Positions 43,487 to 53,796 of a DNA stretch of 64,000 nt are shown here, in pieces. Numbering within the stretch: position 1 is the stretch's first letter; the number at the start of each line of letters is the position of its first letter. The notes under the pieces were generated by a model. That model was not told where the DNA came from. It saw only the letters and a program-made list of their open reading frames with translations, and made no database searches. The translations under genes and the position numbers were made by a program. The stretch lies in the NCBI RefSeq assembly GCF_007992435.1, contig NZ_BKAG01000007.1, positions 124,001-188,000 of the forward strand. The letters run 5' to 3'. Source of the DNA: Prosthecobacter gellanilyticus (GTDB lineage: Bacteria; Verrucomicrobiota; Verrucomicrobiia; Verrucomicrobiales; Verrucomicrobiaceae).

Positions 43487-43985
43487 GGGGTGGGGTATCT
43501 GGGGTGCTGTGGGTTTCGTGGCACCACGCCAAGGGGCATGCTGGGGGCTGGTGGCCGGGACGACTGATCCTCCCGGACGACGGGCCGCGTTAGAAACCGC
43601 CCTTGCGGTTCCTCGCTGCCCCATCGGGTGCCGCAACAATGACTGGAGATGGACCCTGCGGCGGGTCCGCTATGCTGGTGACAAAAATCAGTCACAGTGA
43701 GGCGCCCGCGCGAGTTCATCGCGGGTCCAATCGAAGCTGTTGGCGCAGTCAGTGGTCTGGCGTGGCGCATTCCGCTGGTCAGTGGGTGGGCAGATACCTC
43801 CGAGCACAGTGCTCTGGTCAGTTGCACAGTTAGACTAAGCGCCAGGGAATGGCGGGTCAACCTTGGATTTTAACCGAGCCGGACCACTTTCCCGCGCCCG
43901 CAAACACAGCAAAGAAAATGCTTGGGCTGGCCAGCGAAAACTGATAGTCCTGCCATTTCCCCTGGTATTTGATGCCGCTTTTTCG
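43487..43985. other. 499-bp divergent intergenic region
   Basis: No gene was found between the RRM gene (leftward) and the secretin gene (rightward). It contains two short perfect hairpins: AACCGC-CCTT-GCGGTT (43595-43610) and GGACCC-TGCGGC-GGGTCC (43651-43668). If the secretin uses the upstream in-frame ATG at 43863, the gap shortens to 376 bp. It should hold promoters for both genes and perhaps a 5' leader for the RRM gene; no clear -35/-10 pair was assigned. Confidence 0.4.
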
Positions 43986-46436
43986 ATGATTTCCCCCCAC
44001 GTTTCGACCCAATTCTGGCCCGGCAAGCTCCAGATTCTCATGGCTTTAGGCCTGGGAGTCGGTGCCGTCTCGACAATCCCGGCGGCCGATTCAAAATCCA
44101 CGGTTTCCCTGGCTGAACGGGAGGTTTTGAGAAGGAGCCAGCTGATGAGTGACCAGGTGGCCAAGCTGGAGACCGCCGACAAGCTGCTGCGCGAAGGGCA
44201 GTCCGCGGCCGCCTACAAGGCCTACGAGGAAGTGTTTCAGACGATTCCGAACATCCCCACGGCCCAGGCTTTCCGGGCGGTGGCCCTGGAGGGGTATTTG
44301 CGCTCGGGACTGATCCTGGCGCGTGAGAAGGTGAACGGGGCTGACTACCCGGCGGCGAACCTGATTTTGGAAACGCTGGACCATGAAGGCATCGCCAAAG
44401 GTGATCGTGGCATCGTGGAATTGCGGTTGATCATGAATGATCCCGACCGCTTCCCGCCAGCGCTCACTCCCAAGCACATTGAGAAGGTGGCGGAGGTCAA
44501 GCGCCTGCTGACACTCGCCGCCTCCCAGGAGGAGACGGGCATGTTCGACAAGGCTCTGGCCACCTATGAAGACGTCCTGCGCATTGACCCGACCAACTCC
44601 GCCGCCCGCCGTGGCATGGAGAAGGTGGAGCGGGAGCGCGCCAGATATTTTAACACGGCCAAAGATCATCAACGCAGCCGCATGCTGAATGGCGTGAGCG
44701 AGCTTTGGGAACACAAGCCATTGCTCAATGCGCCAACCGTCAGCGGCTTGCCGGATGGTGCCGTCAGCGGCAGGAGCACATCAGCCAAGAGCGGCAAAAG
44801 CGGCCTGGTGGACAAGCTGCGTGACCTGCGGATTGAGAAAGTGGATTTCAGCGGCGCCAGCCTGGAAGAGGTCCTGGAATACCTGCGAGTCCGCACACGT
44901 GATGTCGATCCGACGAAGAGAGGCATTGATTTCGTGTTGGGGCTGCCACCAGACACTCCGCTGCGTCCGGTGTCACTGAGCTTGATCGATGTGCCGGTCG
45001 AGGAGATCCTGCGCTACGCGACGGAGGTTTCCGGCGTGACCTACCGTGTGGAAGAGTTCGCCGTCCGTATTGTGTCCCTCACGGATACCGGCACCACCTT
45101 GATTTCACGGACTTTCCGGGTGCCGCCAGATTTCATCGCCGGCGCTGCCATGGCTCCTGCGGCGGCGCCTGCGGATCCCTTCGCCCAGCCGGCGGCAGGT
45201 GCCGGATCGACGACCATTCAGCGGCGCATGGGTGCCAAGGAGTTTCTGGAGAGCCGGGGCATCCTTTTCCCTGAGGGCGGCGGTGCGAACTACAATCCGG
45301 TGGCGAACATGCTCACTGTGCGCACCACGGCCAAGAACCTGGAGATGGTGGAATCCCTGGTGGAGCAGTCCCTGAACTCGTCTCCCAAGATGGCGGTGAT
45401 CGAGGTGAAGATCCTGGAGGTGAACAGCGGCAAGCTGGAAGAGCTGGGCTTTGACTGGCTTCTGGGCGGCAGTGGCAGCAACGTGCAGGTCGGCGGAGGC
45501 ACCGGCGGCAACCAGCAGAGCAATCTTTTTGGCAGCACCGAGTTTCCTGCGGTGGCTGGTCTGAACAAGGCTGACCTGGGCCCAGTGACTGCCGGGTTGC
45601 GCAGTTCGGCCGACCTGGATGCCAACCGGACGATTGAAAATGTCCTGTATGGCGGTGTGAATTCGGCAGCGGCCAGATCCTCCGGAGCGTTTTCCCTGGC
45701 CGGAGTGTTCACAGCACCGCAGTTCCAAACGGTGGTGCGGGCTCTCGATCAAAAAGAAGGCCTGGATCTGGTGGCCAAACCCTCGGTCATCACCAAGAGC
45801 GGCCAGAAGGCTTCCGTGGAGATTGTGCGTGAACTGATCTACCCCACCGAGTTTGATCCACCGCAGATTCCGACCAATGTGGGGAACAACAACACGGTCA
45901 CCATCATCAATGGTGTGATCCAGCCGCAGGCGCCGCCGCCACCGATTCCGGTGACACCGACCACGCCGACGGCCTTTGAAACACGGCGCGTGGGTGTTGT
46001 GCTGGATGTCGAACCTGTCATCTCGGAGGACGGTCGCTCTGTGGACGTGACCCTGACGCCCGAGTTCACCGAGTTCGTGGGATTTGTGAATTATGGCTCG
46101 CCGATCAACACCGTGGCCTTTGCTCCAGGTGCAGTTTTGAACGCCCTGCCTCCAGTGCGGGTGGAACTGACGCCCAACACCATCCTGCAACCCATCTTTT
46201 CGACGAAGAAGATCGTCACTTCCGTGAAGATCTATGATGGTGCCACGATCGTCCTTGGCGGGCTTATTTCCGATCAGGAAATCATGATCGACGACCATGT
46301 GCCGGTGATCGGCAAGCTGCCGATTGTTGGCCGGGCCTTCCAGAGCAAGGTCAAGCAACGCCGCCTGAAGAACATGCTGATGTTCGTTTCGGTGAAGGTG
46401 GTGGACCCTTCCGGCAGGCGTGTGAACCAGCCTTGA
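43986..46436 (+). CDS. Secretin-family outer-membrane channel protein with TPR-like N-terminus
   Basis: The start at 43986 gives 816 residues; an ATG at 43863 is in frame but adds a basic lead with no signal. Residues about 15-37 serve as signal peptide. Helical TPR-like repeats follow at about residues 60-230. The secretin domain occupies about 430-810, including VLDVEPVISEDGRSVDVTLT, KIVTSVKIYDGATIVLGGLI and HVPVIGKLPIVGRAFQSK. In Verrucomicrobia such proteins serve type IV pili or type II-like export. No other pilus gene is next to it, so its machine is unknown. The following secreted protein gene may be a partner. Confidence 0.82.
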   Translation: MISPHVSTQFWPGKLQILMALGLGVGAVSTIPAADSKSTVSLAEREVLRRSQLMSDQVAKLETADKLLREGQSAAAYKAYEEVFQTIPNIPTAQAFRAVALEGYLRSGLILAREKVNGADYPAANLILETLDHEGIAKGDRGIVELRLIMNDPDRFPPALTPKHIEKVAEVKRLLTLAASQEETGMFDKALATYEDVLRIDPTNSAARRGMEKVERERARYFNTAKDHQRSRMLNGVSELWEHKPLLNAPTVSGLPDGAVSGRSTSAKSGKSGLVDKLRDLRIEKVDFSGASLEEVLEYLRVRTRDVDPTKRGIDFVLGLPPDTPLRPVSLSLIDVPVEEILRYATEVSGVTYRVEEFAVRIVSLTDTGTTLISRTFRVPPDFIAGAAMAPAAAPADPFAQPAAGAGSTTIQRRMGAKEFLESRGILFPEGGGANYNPVANMLTVRTTAKNLEMVESLVEQSLNSSPKMAVIEVKILEVNSGKLEELGFDWLLGGSGSNVQVGGGTGGNQQSNLFGSTEFPAVAGLNKADLGPVTAGLRSSADLDANRTIENVLYGGVNSAAARSSGAFSLAGVFTAPQFQTVVRALDQKEGLDLVAKPSVITKSGQKASVEIVRELIYPTEFDPPQIPTNVGNNNTVTIINGVIQPQAPPPPIPVTPTTPTAFETRRVGVVLDVEPVISEDGRSVDVTLTPEFTEFVGFVNYGSPINTVAFAPGAVLNALPPVRVELTPNTILQPIFSTKKIVTSVKIYDGATIVLGGLISDQEIMIDDHVPVIGKLPIVGRAFQSKVKQRRLKNMLMFVSVKVVDPSGRRVNQP

Positions 46437-46540
46437 TCGGACCTGGGAGTGCCGCTGGACGGCACCCAGGCCAAAAAAGCTCAAAAAATAGGATTGTCGG
46501 ATTTCAGCACTCTTGATACAACCGCGGCCCTTTCCTGATA

Positions 46541-47098
46541 ATGTTTCCCCCCCGACTTGCCTGGATGCTCCTGATGAGCCTGACCTGCGCTGCGACCCTT
46601 CGCGCGCAGGACAGCCTGCTGCCGCTACCGGTGGCAGGGCCTGAGCTGCCGGTCATGGAGGACGACACTATGGTCTCTGGCAGCCGGTTCCTGAAGCCCA
46701 CGAAGTCCATCAAGCCGCCGGCGGTTGCCGTGAGCCCCTCCCTGGCGAGCGCGCTGCAGCCGCATGTGAATGTGCCCACCGTGGCGCGCCTGCGTCGTCT
46801 GATCCTGATGCCTGGTGGCATGCCGCCTGAAACCATGCGTGAGCAGATCGCGGCCATCGGCCAAAGCCGCCAGCCCGTGACGGCAGTGGGCATGACGGCT
46901 CCCGCACCTGTGCTCGCCAAACTGGCGGATCTCTTCGGCAGCAATGTGAATGACGACACTCAGAAGAAGGTCGTGGATGCGGTTCGTCAGGGCATGAGCA
47001 GCGATGCCACGGCCAAGGCTTCTCCCCGCCGGGTGGAAGTCGTGGGCTGGGCGCCGACGGAAGGCATCATGACCGTGGCGGTCTATCCAGAAAGCTGA
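46541..47098 (+). CDS. Secreted protein of unknown function after the secretin gene
   Basis: This 185-residue protein has a signal peptide (WMLLMSLTCAATLRAQ). The mature part is Pro/Val-rich and then helical (DDTQKKVVDAVRQGMSS), ending with a small beta segment (VEVVGWAPTEGIMTVAVYPE). No family was recognised. It lies 104 bp after the secretin gene in the same direction, so it might be an accessory of that channel. The gap contains a hairpin (46442-46470) without a T-run. Confidence 0.5.
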   Translation: MFPPRLAWMLLMSLTCAATLRAQDSLLPLPVAGPELPVMEDDTMVSGSRFLKPTKSIKPPAVAVSPSLASALQPHVNVPTVARLRRLILMPGGMPPETMREQIAAIGQSRQPVTAVGMTAPAPVLAKLADLFGSNVNDDTQKKVVDAVRQGMSSDATAKASPRRVEVVGWAPTEGIMTVAVYPES

Positions 47099-47144
47099 CA
47101 CTCCAGGTGGTCACGTTTTTGGATAGGTGATGCAGCGCATCTCT

Positions 47145-47561
47145 TTAAGGCTGGGCGAAGCTCTGTCCGCCCGCCACCGGCGCATAAGTCCCGTCCTCTT
47201 CCTTGGCGAGCCAGGCGATGACCTTCATGTCCTTCGTCAAAACGCCGGGAGAGGAAGGCCCGGCCCAACCCGCAGGCCGCTTCGTGATGGTGCCGTAGCT
47301 GATCACGATGCTTTCGCCGGGCTTGAGCCTGGCGCGGGTGCGCTTCACGGAGACCACCTCCGCCGTGGCTTTGACCTGGGCAGATGTGGTGTCTCCTTCT
47401 TTCTTCTCGGTGACTTCAGAGCTGACGATCTTCAGTTCCAGATGCTCAGGAGCACCCGCTTTCCGCTCCTCATACACATACGGCGGCAGTTCGGCGACCG
47501 CGGCCTGGAAGCCTGCAGCCGCGATGGCAGTCGCGAAGAAAGTGAAAAGATGGCGTTTCAT
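47145..47561 (-). CDS. Secreted protein, unknown function
   Basis: The start at 47561 gives 138 residues with a signal peptide (MKRHLFTFFATAIAAAGFQA). The mature part has a beta-rich segment (TSAQVKATAEVVSVKRTRAR and ESIVISYGT) containing many charged residues, and ends GGQSFAQP. This resembles small PVC proteins of unknown role. It is downstream of a PQQ-propeller gene by 63 bp on the same strand, so the two may be co-transcribed. Confidence 0.5.
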   Translation of the reverse strand: MKRHLFTFFATAIAAAGFQAAVAELPPYVYEERKAGAPEHLELKIVSSEVTEKKEGDTTSAQVKATAEVVSVKRTRARLKPGESIVISYGTITKRPAGWAGPSSPGVLTKDMKVIAWLAKEEDGTYAPVAGGQSFAQP

Positions 47562-47624
47562 GATGATGCGACTCAGCATGCCACAACGAGCGATGTTTGA
47601 CCAGGCTTCACCTCGGACCTGATA

Positions 47625-48857
47625 TCAGGGAGCGGGTGTGGCTCCGCCGACGTCAAAGGAGAAGAGCAGTTCCTGGTCACGCAGGAAGAGTTTGCCACCA
47701 CTGACCACAGGGTGCGTCCAGATCATGCCTTTCGGGCTACGCTGGGTGGTCTGCGGGTTCAGGGTGAAGCGGCCCTTTTCACTCCAGCCTTTGGGGCTGG
47801 CCTCGATGAGCACCACCGTGCCGGTCTTTTCCTCCAGCAGGTAGAGCATGCCGTCCGCGCAGTGGATGGCGCCTTTGCCTAGTTTCTTCTCCGTCCAGAC
47901 GACCTTGCCAGTCTTGAACTCCATGCAGGTCCAGCCGCCTTTGTCGTTGTAGCCATAGAGGTGGTCACCCACGAGCACCACGCCACCATGGTGGTTCACC
48001 ATGTCGGTGGTTTCGTAGACGGTTTCCACGCTGTTGTTCGAGCCGATCTTGATGGCCTTGCAGCCCACACCATAACCGGCAGCCACAAACACCTGGCCGT
48101 CTTTGAAGATGGGAGTCGGGATGACGGCGGTCTTGCCGGGAAACTCGGTCTTCCAGAGCACTTTTCCGTCCTTGGCATCCACACCGGCGATGCTCTGCAT
48201 GGTCAGCTGGATGAGCTGGCGTGCGCCGTTGTGATTCACGGCGATGACGCTGGAATACTGGGCACCATCCGTCCAGTCCGCCGTCTGCCAGGCGAGCTTG
48301 CCGGTGGTCTTGTCAAAGGCGGCCAGGGTGCCTTTGGCTCCGCCGGGGGTGGCAATGACGAGGGTGCCCTCAACTAGCGGGCTCTCGCAGTAGCCCCAGC
48401 CTGGCACTTTGCCGCCGAGCTCGGTCATGCTGGCGCTCCAGATCTGTTTCCCATCGGCGACACTGTAGCAGCCGAGGGTGCCTTTGCCGCTCATGGCATA
48501 GACTTTGTCTCCATCCACGGTCGGTGTGGAGCGCGGACCATCGCCCCAGCCATTCGTCAGCAGGGCGCCCGCCTCAGCGCTCCACTTTTCCTTGCCGGTG
48601 GCGGTGTCGATGGCGATCAGGTATTCGACGGCATCGCGAGCACCCATGGTGTAGAGCACTCCGCCGACGATGGCGTAACCGGAGTAACCGAGACCGGCGT
48701 CCTCATTCGTCCAGACCTTTTTGGGGCCGGCGGAAGGCCACTCTTTCAGCAGGCCTTTTTCTCCAGAGATGTCCGTGCGGTCAGGACCGCGGAAGGTGGG
48801 CCAGTCGGCGGCTTGCGCCGTGGTGATGAGGAGGGCGAGGGAGAGGACGGCTTTCAT
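47625..48857 (-). CDS. PQQ-like beta-propeller secreted protein
   Basis: This 410-residue protein has a signal peptide (MKAVLSLALLITTAQA) followed by ADWPTFRGPDRTDIS, the standard opening of PVC PQQ-repeat proteins. Propeller blades show repeated 'G.xYamd..tGk..W' patterns, such as LIAIDTATGKEKWSAEAGA, GCYSVADGKQIWSAS and AGVDAKDGKVLWKTEF. The fold binds PQQ or acts as a protein scaffold in the periplasm. No dehydrogenase residues can be assigned. The function is therefore open. Confidence 0.85.
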   Translation of the reverse strand: MKAVLSLALLITTAQAADWPTFRGPDRTDISGEKGLLKEWPSAGPKKVWTNEDAGLGYSGYAIVGGVLYTMGARDAVEYLIAIDTATGKEKWSAEAGALLTNGWGDGPRSTPTVDGDKVYAMSGKGTLGCYSVADGKQIWSASMTELGGKVPGWGYCESPLVEGTLVIATPGGAKGTLAAFDKTTGKLAWQTADWTDGAQYSSVIAVNHNGARQLIQLTMQSIAGVDAKDGKVLWKTEFPGKTAVIPTPIFKDGQVFVAAGYGVGCKAIKIGSNNSVETVYETTDMVNHHGGVVLVGDHLYGYNDKGGWTCMEFKTGKVVWTEKKLGKGAIHCADGMLYLLEEKTGTVVLIEASPKGWSEKGRFTLNPQTTQRSPKGMIWTHPVVSGGKLFLRDQELLFSFDVGGATPAP

Positions 48858-49029
48858 AGGTGGTGACTGTACGTCTGATAGGGCCGCGAACCGTCCGCAA
48901 ATGCGAGAAAAAAATCCCCCTCATGCTGCTGCCGATTTGGAGAATGCTGCCTCGGGAAAGGGAGCGCGGCAAATGCAGTGCCAGAGAGGAGTGGAATCTT
49001 CGCCGGACTTTCCTCGCATTGTTACTGGC

Positions 49030-50256
49030 ATGAGCCTCGCATCTCGCTATCCCCCTGCGCGCATGGCCCCAACCCCTCCGCATGTGTTTGAGCAACCCGC
49101 GCCCGCTTTCGACGTCAATGCCGTCGAGACGCCCGCGTATGTCGTCGATCGTGGTCTTCTGAAGCGCAACCTGGAGAAGCTGGCCTATGTGCAGCGTGAG
49201 TCCGGCGCGAAGATCCTGCTGGCGCTGAAGGGGTTCTCCATGTTTTCCACCTTTGACCTGGTGCGCGAGTATCTGCACGGCTGCTGCTCCAGCGGTCTGC
49301 ATGAGGCGCTGCTGGGTCATGAGGAGTTCCGCAAGGAGCTGCATGTTTATGCCCCGGCCTTCAAGCAGGCGGAGATGGAGACGATCATCCCGATCTCCCA
49401 TCACATCAGCTTCAACTCGCCTTCGCAGTGGAAGCACTGGAAGCCGCTGCTGGATGCCGCGCGTGCGGCTGGCAAGCATGCGCCAAGCCCGGGCATCCGC
49501 GTGAACCCGGAGCACAGCGAGGTGGAGGTGAGCCTCTATGATCCAGGATCACCGAGCTGCCGTCTGGGCACCTGCATGGCCACGCTGGAGGATGAAGATC
49601 TCACGGGTCTGGAAGGCCTGCATTTCCACGCTCTCTGCGAGCAGGACAGCGATGTGCTGGAGCGCACGCTCGCCGCAGTGGAGAAACGTTTCCCCAAGTT
49701 GCTGGCACAGGTGCAGTGGGTGAACATGGGCGGTGGTCACCACATCACGCGCAAGGACTATGATGTGGAGCGCCTGATCCGTGTGATCCGCAGCTTCATC
49801 GAGCGTCATGGCAAGGAAGTGTATCTGGAGCCCGGTGAAGCGGTGGCGCTGAACACAGGCTATCTGATTGCGAGCGTGATGGACATCGTGCCGACAGAAG
49901 GTCTGCCCACGGCCATTCTCGACTGCTCCGCCACGGCGCACATGCCTGACACGCTGGAGATGCCGTATCGCCCGCATGTGCTGGGGACGGATGTTCCCGG
50001 CGCGCTGCCGCACTCTTACCGCCTCGGCGGCATGACCTGTCTCGCTGGAGACGTGGTGAATGAATATAGCTTCCCCGAACCGCTGAAGATTGGTCAAAAG
50101 CTTGTCTTCACGGACATGGCCCACTACACCATGGTGAAGACCTCCACCTTCAACGGTGTGGTCCATCCTGACATCGATCTCTATGATCCTGAAACCGGAG
50201 TGCTCCGCGTGGTGCGGCGCTTTGGGTATGAGGACTTCAAGAGAAAGCTGTCCTGA
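49030..50256 (+). CDS. nspC: Carboxynorspermidine decarboxylase
   Basis: The ATG at 49030 gives 408 residues (MSLASRYPPARMAP); ATG 49063 is an alternative. The fold-type III PLP decarboxylase motifs are TPAYVVDRGLLKRNL, the PLP lysine in KILLALKGFS, CSSGLHEALLG, LHFHALCEQ and NMGGGHHIT, and EPGEAVALNTGYLIA then the C-terminal HYTMVKTSTFNGV. NspC makes sym-norspermidine or spermidine in the aspartate-semialdehyde polyamine route. The partner dehydrogenase gene is not adjacent. It lies 24 bp before ligA in the same orientation. Confidence 0.9.
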   Translation: MSLASRYPPARMAPTPPHVFEQPAPAFDVNAVETPAYVVDRGLLKRNLEKLAYVQRESGAKILLALKGFSMFSTFDLVREYLHGCCSSGLHEALLGHEEFRKELHVYAPAFKQAEMETIIPISHHISFNSPSQWKHWKPLLDAARAAGKHAPSPGIRVNPEHSEVEVSLYDPGSPSCRLGTCMATLEDEDLTGLEGLHFHALCEQDSDVLERTLAAVEKRFPKLLAQVQWVNMGGGHHITRKDYDVERLIRVIRSFIERHGKEVYLEPGEAVALNTGYLIASVMDIVPTEGLPTAILDCSATAHMPDTLEMPYRPHVLGTDVPGALPHSYRLGGMTCLAGDVVNEYSFPEPLKIGQKLVFTDMAHYTMVKTSTFNGVVHPDIDLYDPETGVLRVVRRFGYEDFKRKLS

Positions 50257-52272
<2,016 letters not shown>

Positions 52273-52341
52273 TCGATGATCACGTTTTGATCTGCGATCT
52301 TGAGTGTTGGCGACGGTTTGCAGACTGGCCCGGGTCCACTT

Positions 52342-52485
52342 GGACTGCGGTAGCCTTGCTGCCGCTTTGGCGTTTGGGCAGCCTTGCTGCCGAGGGAGCG
52401 CCTCGAATGAACTCCAATGCCCAATGTGTTGGCGACGGCCAGCTGGGCTGGCCTGGAGAAAGCGGCAGCAGGGCTGCCGCAGTCC
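52342..52485. repeat. REP-like cluster, family C (inverted pair plus a third stem)
   Basis: The plus copy at 52342-52368 and the minus copy at 52459-52485 match at 25 of 27 bases when one is reverse-complemented. The core is GCGG(T/C)AGC-C(T/C)T-GCTGCCGC, an 8-bp stem. A shorter stem, GGCAGC-CTT-GCTGCC, lies at 52378-52392. Paired inverted copies between ligA and acpP resemble the BIME organisation of bacterial REPs. Confidence 0.72.
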
Positions 52486-52504
52486 ATGTCAGAGAGTCGT
52501 GGGC

Positions 52505-52537
52505 ACAAAAAAGCAGGCGGGAGGGCCCGCCTGCTTG
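52505..52537 (-). terminator. Rho-independent terminator of acpP
   Basis: AAGCAGGCGGG and CCCGCCTGCTT (52511-52521 and 52526-52536) form an 11-bp stem with a 4-base loop. On the minus strand it is followed by a run of T (AAAAAA on plus, 52505-52512), giving a textbook terminator 29 bp after the acpP stop. Confidence 0.85.
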
Positions 52538-52565
52538 TGAAAAGGGTTGATGAGGAAGGGGCTGA

Positions 52566-52805
52566 TTACTCAGCGTTTTCTTCCACGTAACGGACGACGT
52601 CGCCCACGGAGAGAAGCTTCTCAGCTTCTTCATCAGGAACGTCGATGCCGAATTCTTCTTCGAAGGCCATGACGAGCTCAACGGTGTCCAGGGAGTCTGC
52701 GCCCAGATCTTCGATGAACTTGGCTTCCAGCGTCACCTGCTCTGGGTTCACGCCGAGCTGTTCGACGATGATGTCACGGACTTTGTCTTGGATGTTGTCT
52801 GCCAT
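52566..52805 (-). CDS. acpP: Acyl carrier protein
   Basis: This 79-residue acidic helical protein has the phosphopantetheine site [18 protein letters not shown]; the serine of DSL carries the prosthetic group. The start [19 protein letters not shown] and the end [13 protein letters not shown] match bacterial AcpP. It carries growing acyl chains in fatty-acid synthesis. It has its own promoter and terminator, so it is transcribed alone here, without fabF or fabD next to it. Confidence 0.97.
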   Translation of the reverse strand: MADNIQDKVRDIIVEQLGVNPEQVTLEAKFIEDLGADSLDTVELVMAFEEEFGIDVPDEEAEKLLSVGDVVRYVEENAE

Positions 52806-52862
52806 AATAGGGTGGGGGATGTGCGGCGGAGAGGTAGCGGCTCGTTTTTCTTTGGCAAGGGC

Positions 52863-52891
52863 GAATTATTGGATTTTTGAAAGTGGTTCAA
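52863..52891 (-). promoter_or_regulatory. Likely sigma-70 promoter of acpP
   Basis: Read on the minus strand, TTGAAC (52886-52891) is followed after 17 bases by TAATTC (52863-52868). Spacing and hexamers match a vegetative promoter. It sits about 60 bp before the acpP ATG. Assigned by eye. Confidence 0.55.
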
Positions 52892-52902
52892 AAGTGGACT
52901 TT

Positions 52903-53646
52903 TCAAGCTTCTTTACCCGCCTCGGTTTCGGCGTCGTCAACTGGCGTTTCTGGAGGCTGCACTTTCTCAAGCAACTCGCCTTTGAAGTTGGCCATGAGGA
53001 CGTCCAAAACGCGCACGGCTCCCTCGTATTTCAAATCGTCGATCACGGCTTTGGCAGGCTGGGCAGAGTCGCCGCCAGGACGGTGCCAGACGTAGGCGAG
53101 TCCTTTGTTATCCCAAAGACGTTTATCGATCCGGAAGGAGTCGGCATAGTTCACCCTTTTTCCCTCAGGGGTGACGAAGTGGTCTGGCTCGCCGCGCAGG
53201 ACCTTGTTTTTGTTCACCAGGATCATCACGCCGAGGATCACAGCGGCAAAAAGGGTGCCGCCGCCCCACCAGAACTGCTCATCGATCTCCTTCTGGGTGT
53301 AGCGGTGCGGTTTTTCCGGCCAGCTGTGCTCGGCGGCGTAGGACACCCAGCGGGGGGGCTCGCCATCCCGGCCGGTGGGCCAGCCCTGCTGGCGGGCATT
53401 TTCCACCCAGATGTCCACCTTTCCGGCGGACTTGGCCTCGTCGAAGCTCTTCAGGACGACTTCCTCGAACCAGGTTTTCTTGTCGGCAATGACGTTGGCC
53501 TTGGGGTAGCCATATTTGCCATCGTAGAGGAAATAGATGCCGAAGACCGCCACCATCAGCGTCATCATGCCCATGCGCCGGAAATACCAGGGCGTGACAT
53601 GGCAGAGGATGGGGAAAGCGGGCGTCGGGACGGTCGCGTCAGTCAT
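52903..53646 (-). CDS. Two-helix membrane protein, unknown function
   Basis: The start at 53646 gives 247 residues. One helix lies at about residues 26-44 (MGMMTLMVAVFGIYFLYDG) and another at about 130-150 (GGGTLFAAVILGVMILVNKN). Between them is a Trp-rich periplasmic segment (NARQQGWPTGRDGEPPRW). The C-terminal cytoplasmic part is acidic and charged (VQPPETPVDDAETEAGKEA). No family was recognised, though similar proteins appear in Verrucomicrobia. It is divergent from the EF-hand/copper protein gene. Confidence 0.55.
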   Translation of the reverse strand: MTDATVPTPAFPILCHVTPWYFRRMGMMTLMVAVFGIYFLYDGKYGYPKANVIADKKTWFEEVVLKSFDEAKSAGKVDIWVENARQQGWPTGRDGEPPRWVSYAAEHSWPEKPHRYTQKEIDEQFWWGGGTLFAAVILGVMILVNKNKVLRGEPDHFVTPEGKRVNYADSFRIDKRLWDNKGLAYVWHRPGGDSAQPAKAVIDDLKYEGAVRVLDVLMANFKGELLEKVQPPETPVDDAETEAGKEA

Positions 53647-53796
53647 GAGGTACTCCAAGCCACTCCAACGCGTCTGCGCAACCAGACTTTCGTCCCCCTA
53701 TCTGGCAACCAGTCTCCTCCGCCCGGGTTTGGGGGAGGGCTGCTGCTGAATTTGATGTCATACATCCGCCACGCGTGGCGCACTCATCACACCTTC

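Noticed and set aside
46442-46470. Terminator after the secretin gene
   Set aside because: A good stem (CCTGG..GTGCCG/CGGCAC..CCAGG) exists but it is followed by A residues, not T, on the plus strand.
48721-49029. Longer NspC start
   Set aside because: The upstream frame overlaps the divergent PQQ-propeller gene and its promoter; family similarity starts only after 49030.
52645-53796. N-terminal extension of the EF-hand/copper protein
   Set aside because: The frame is open across acpP and a membrane-protein gene on the other strand; the signal peptide begins at 53797.
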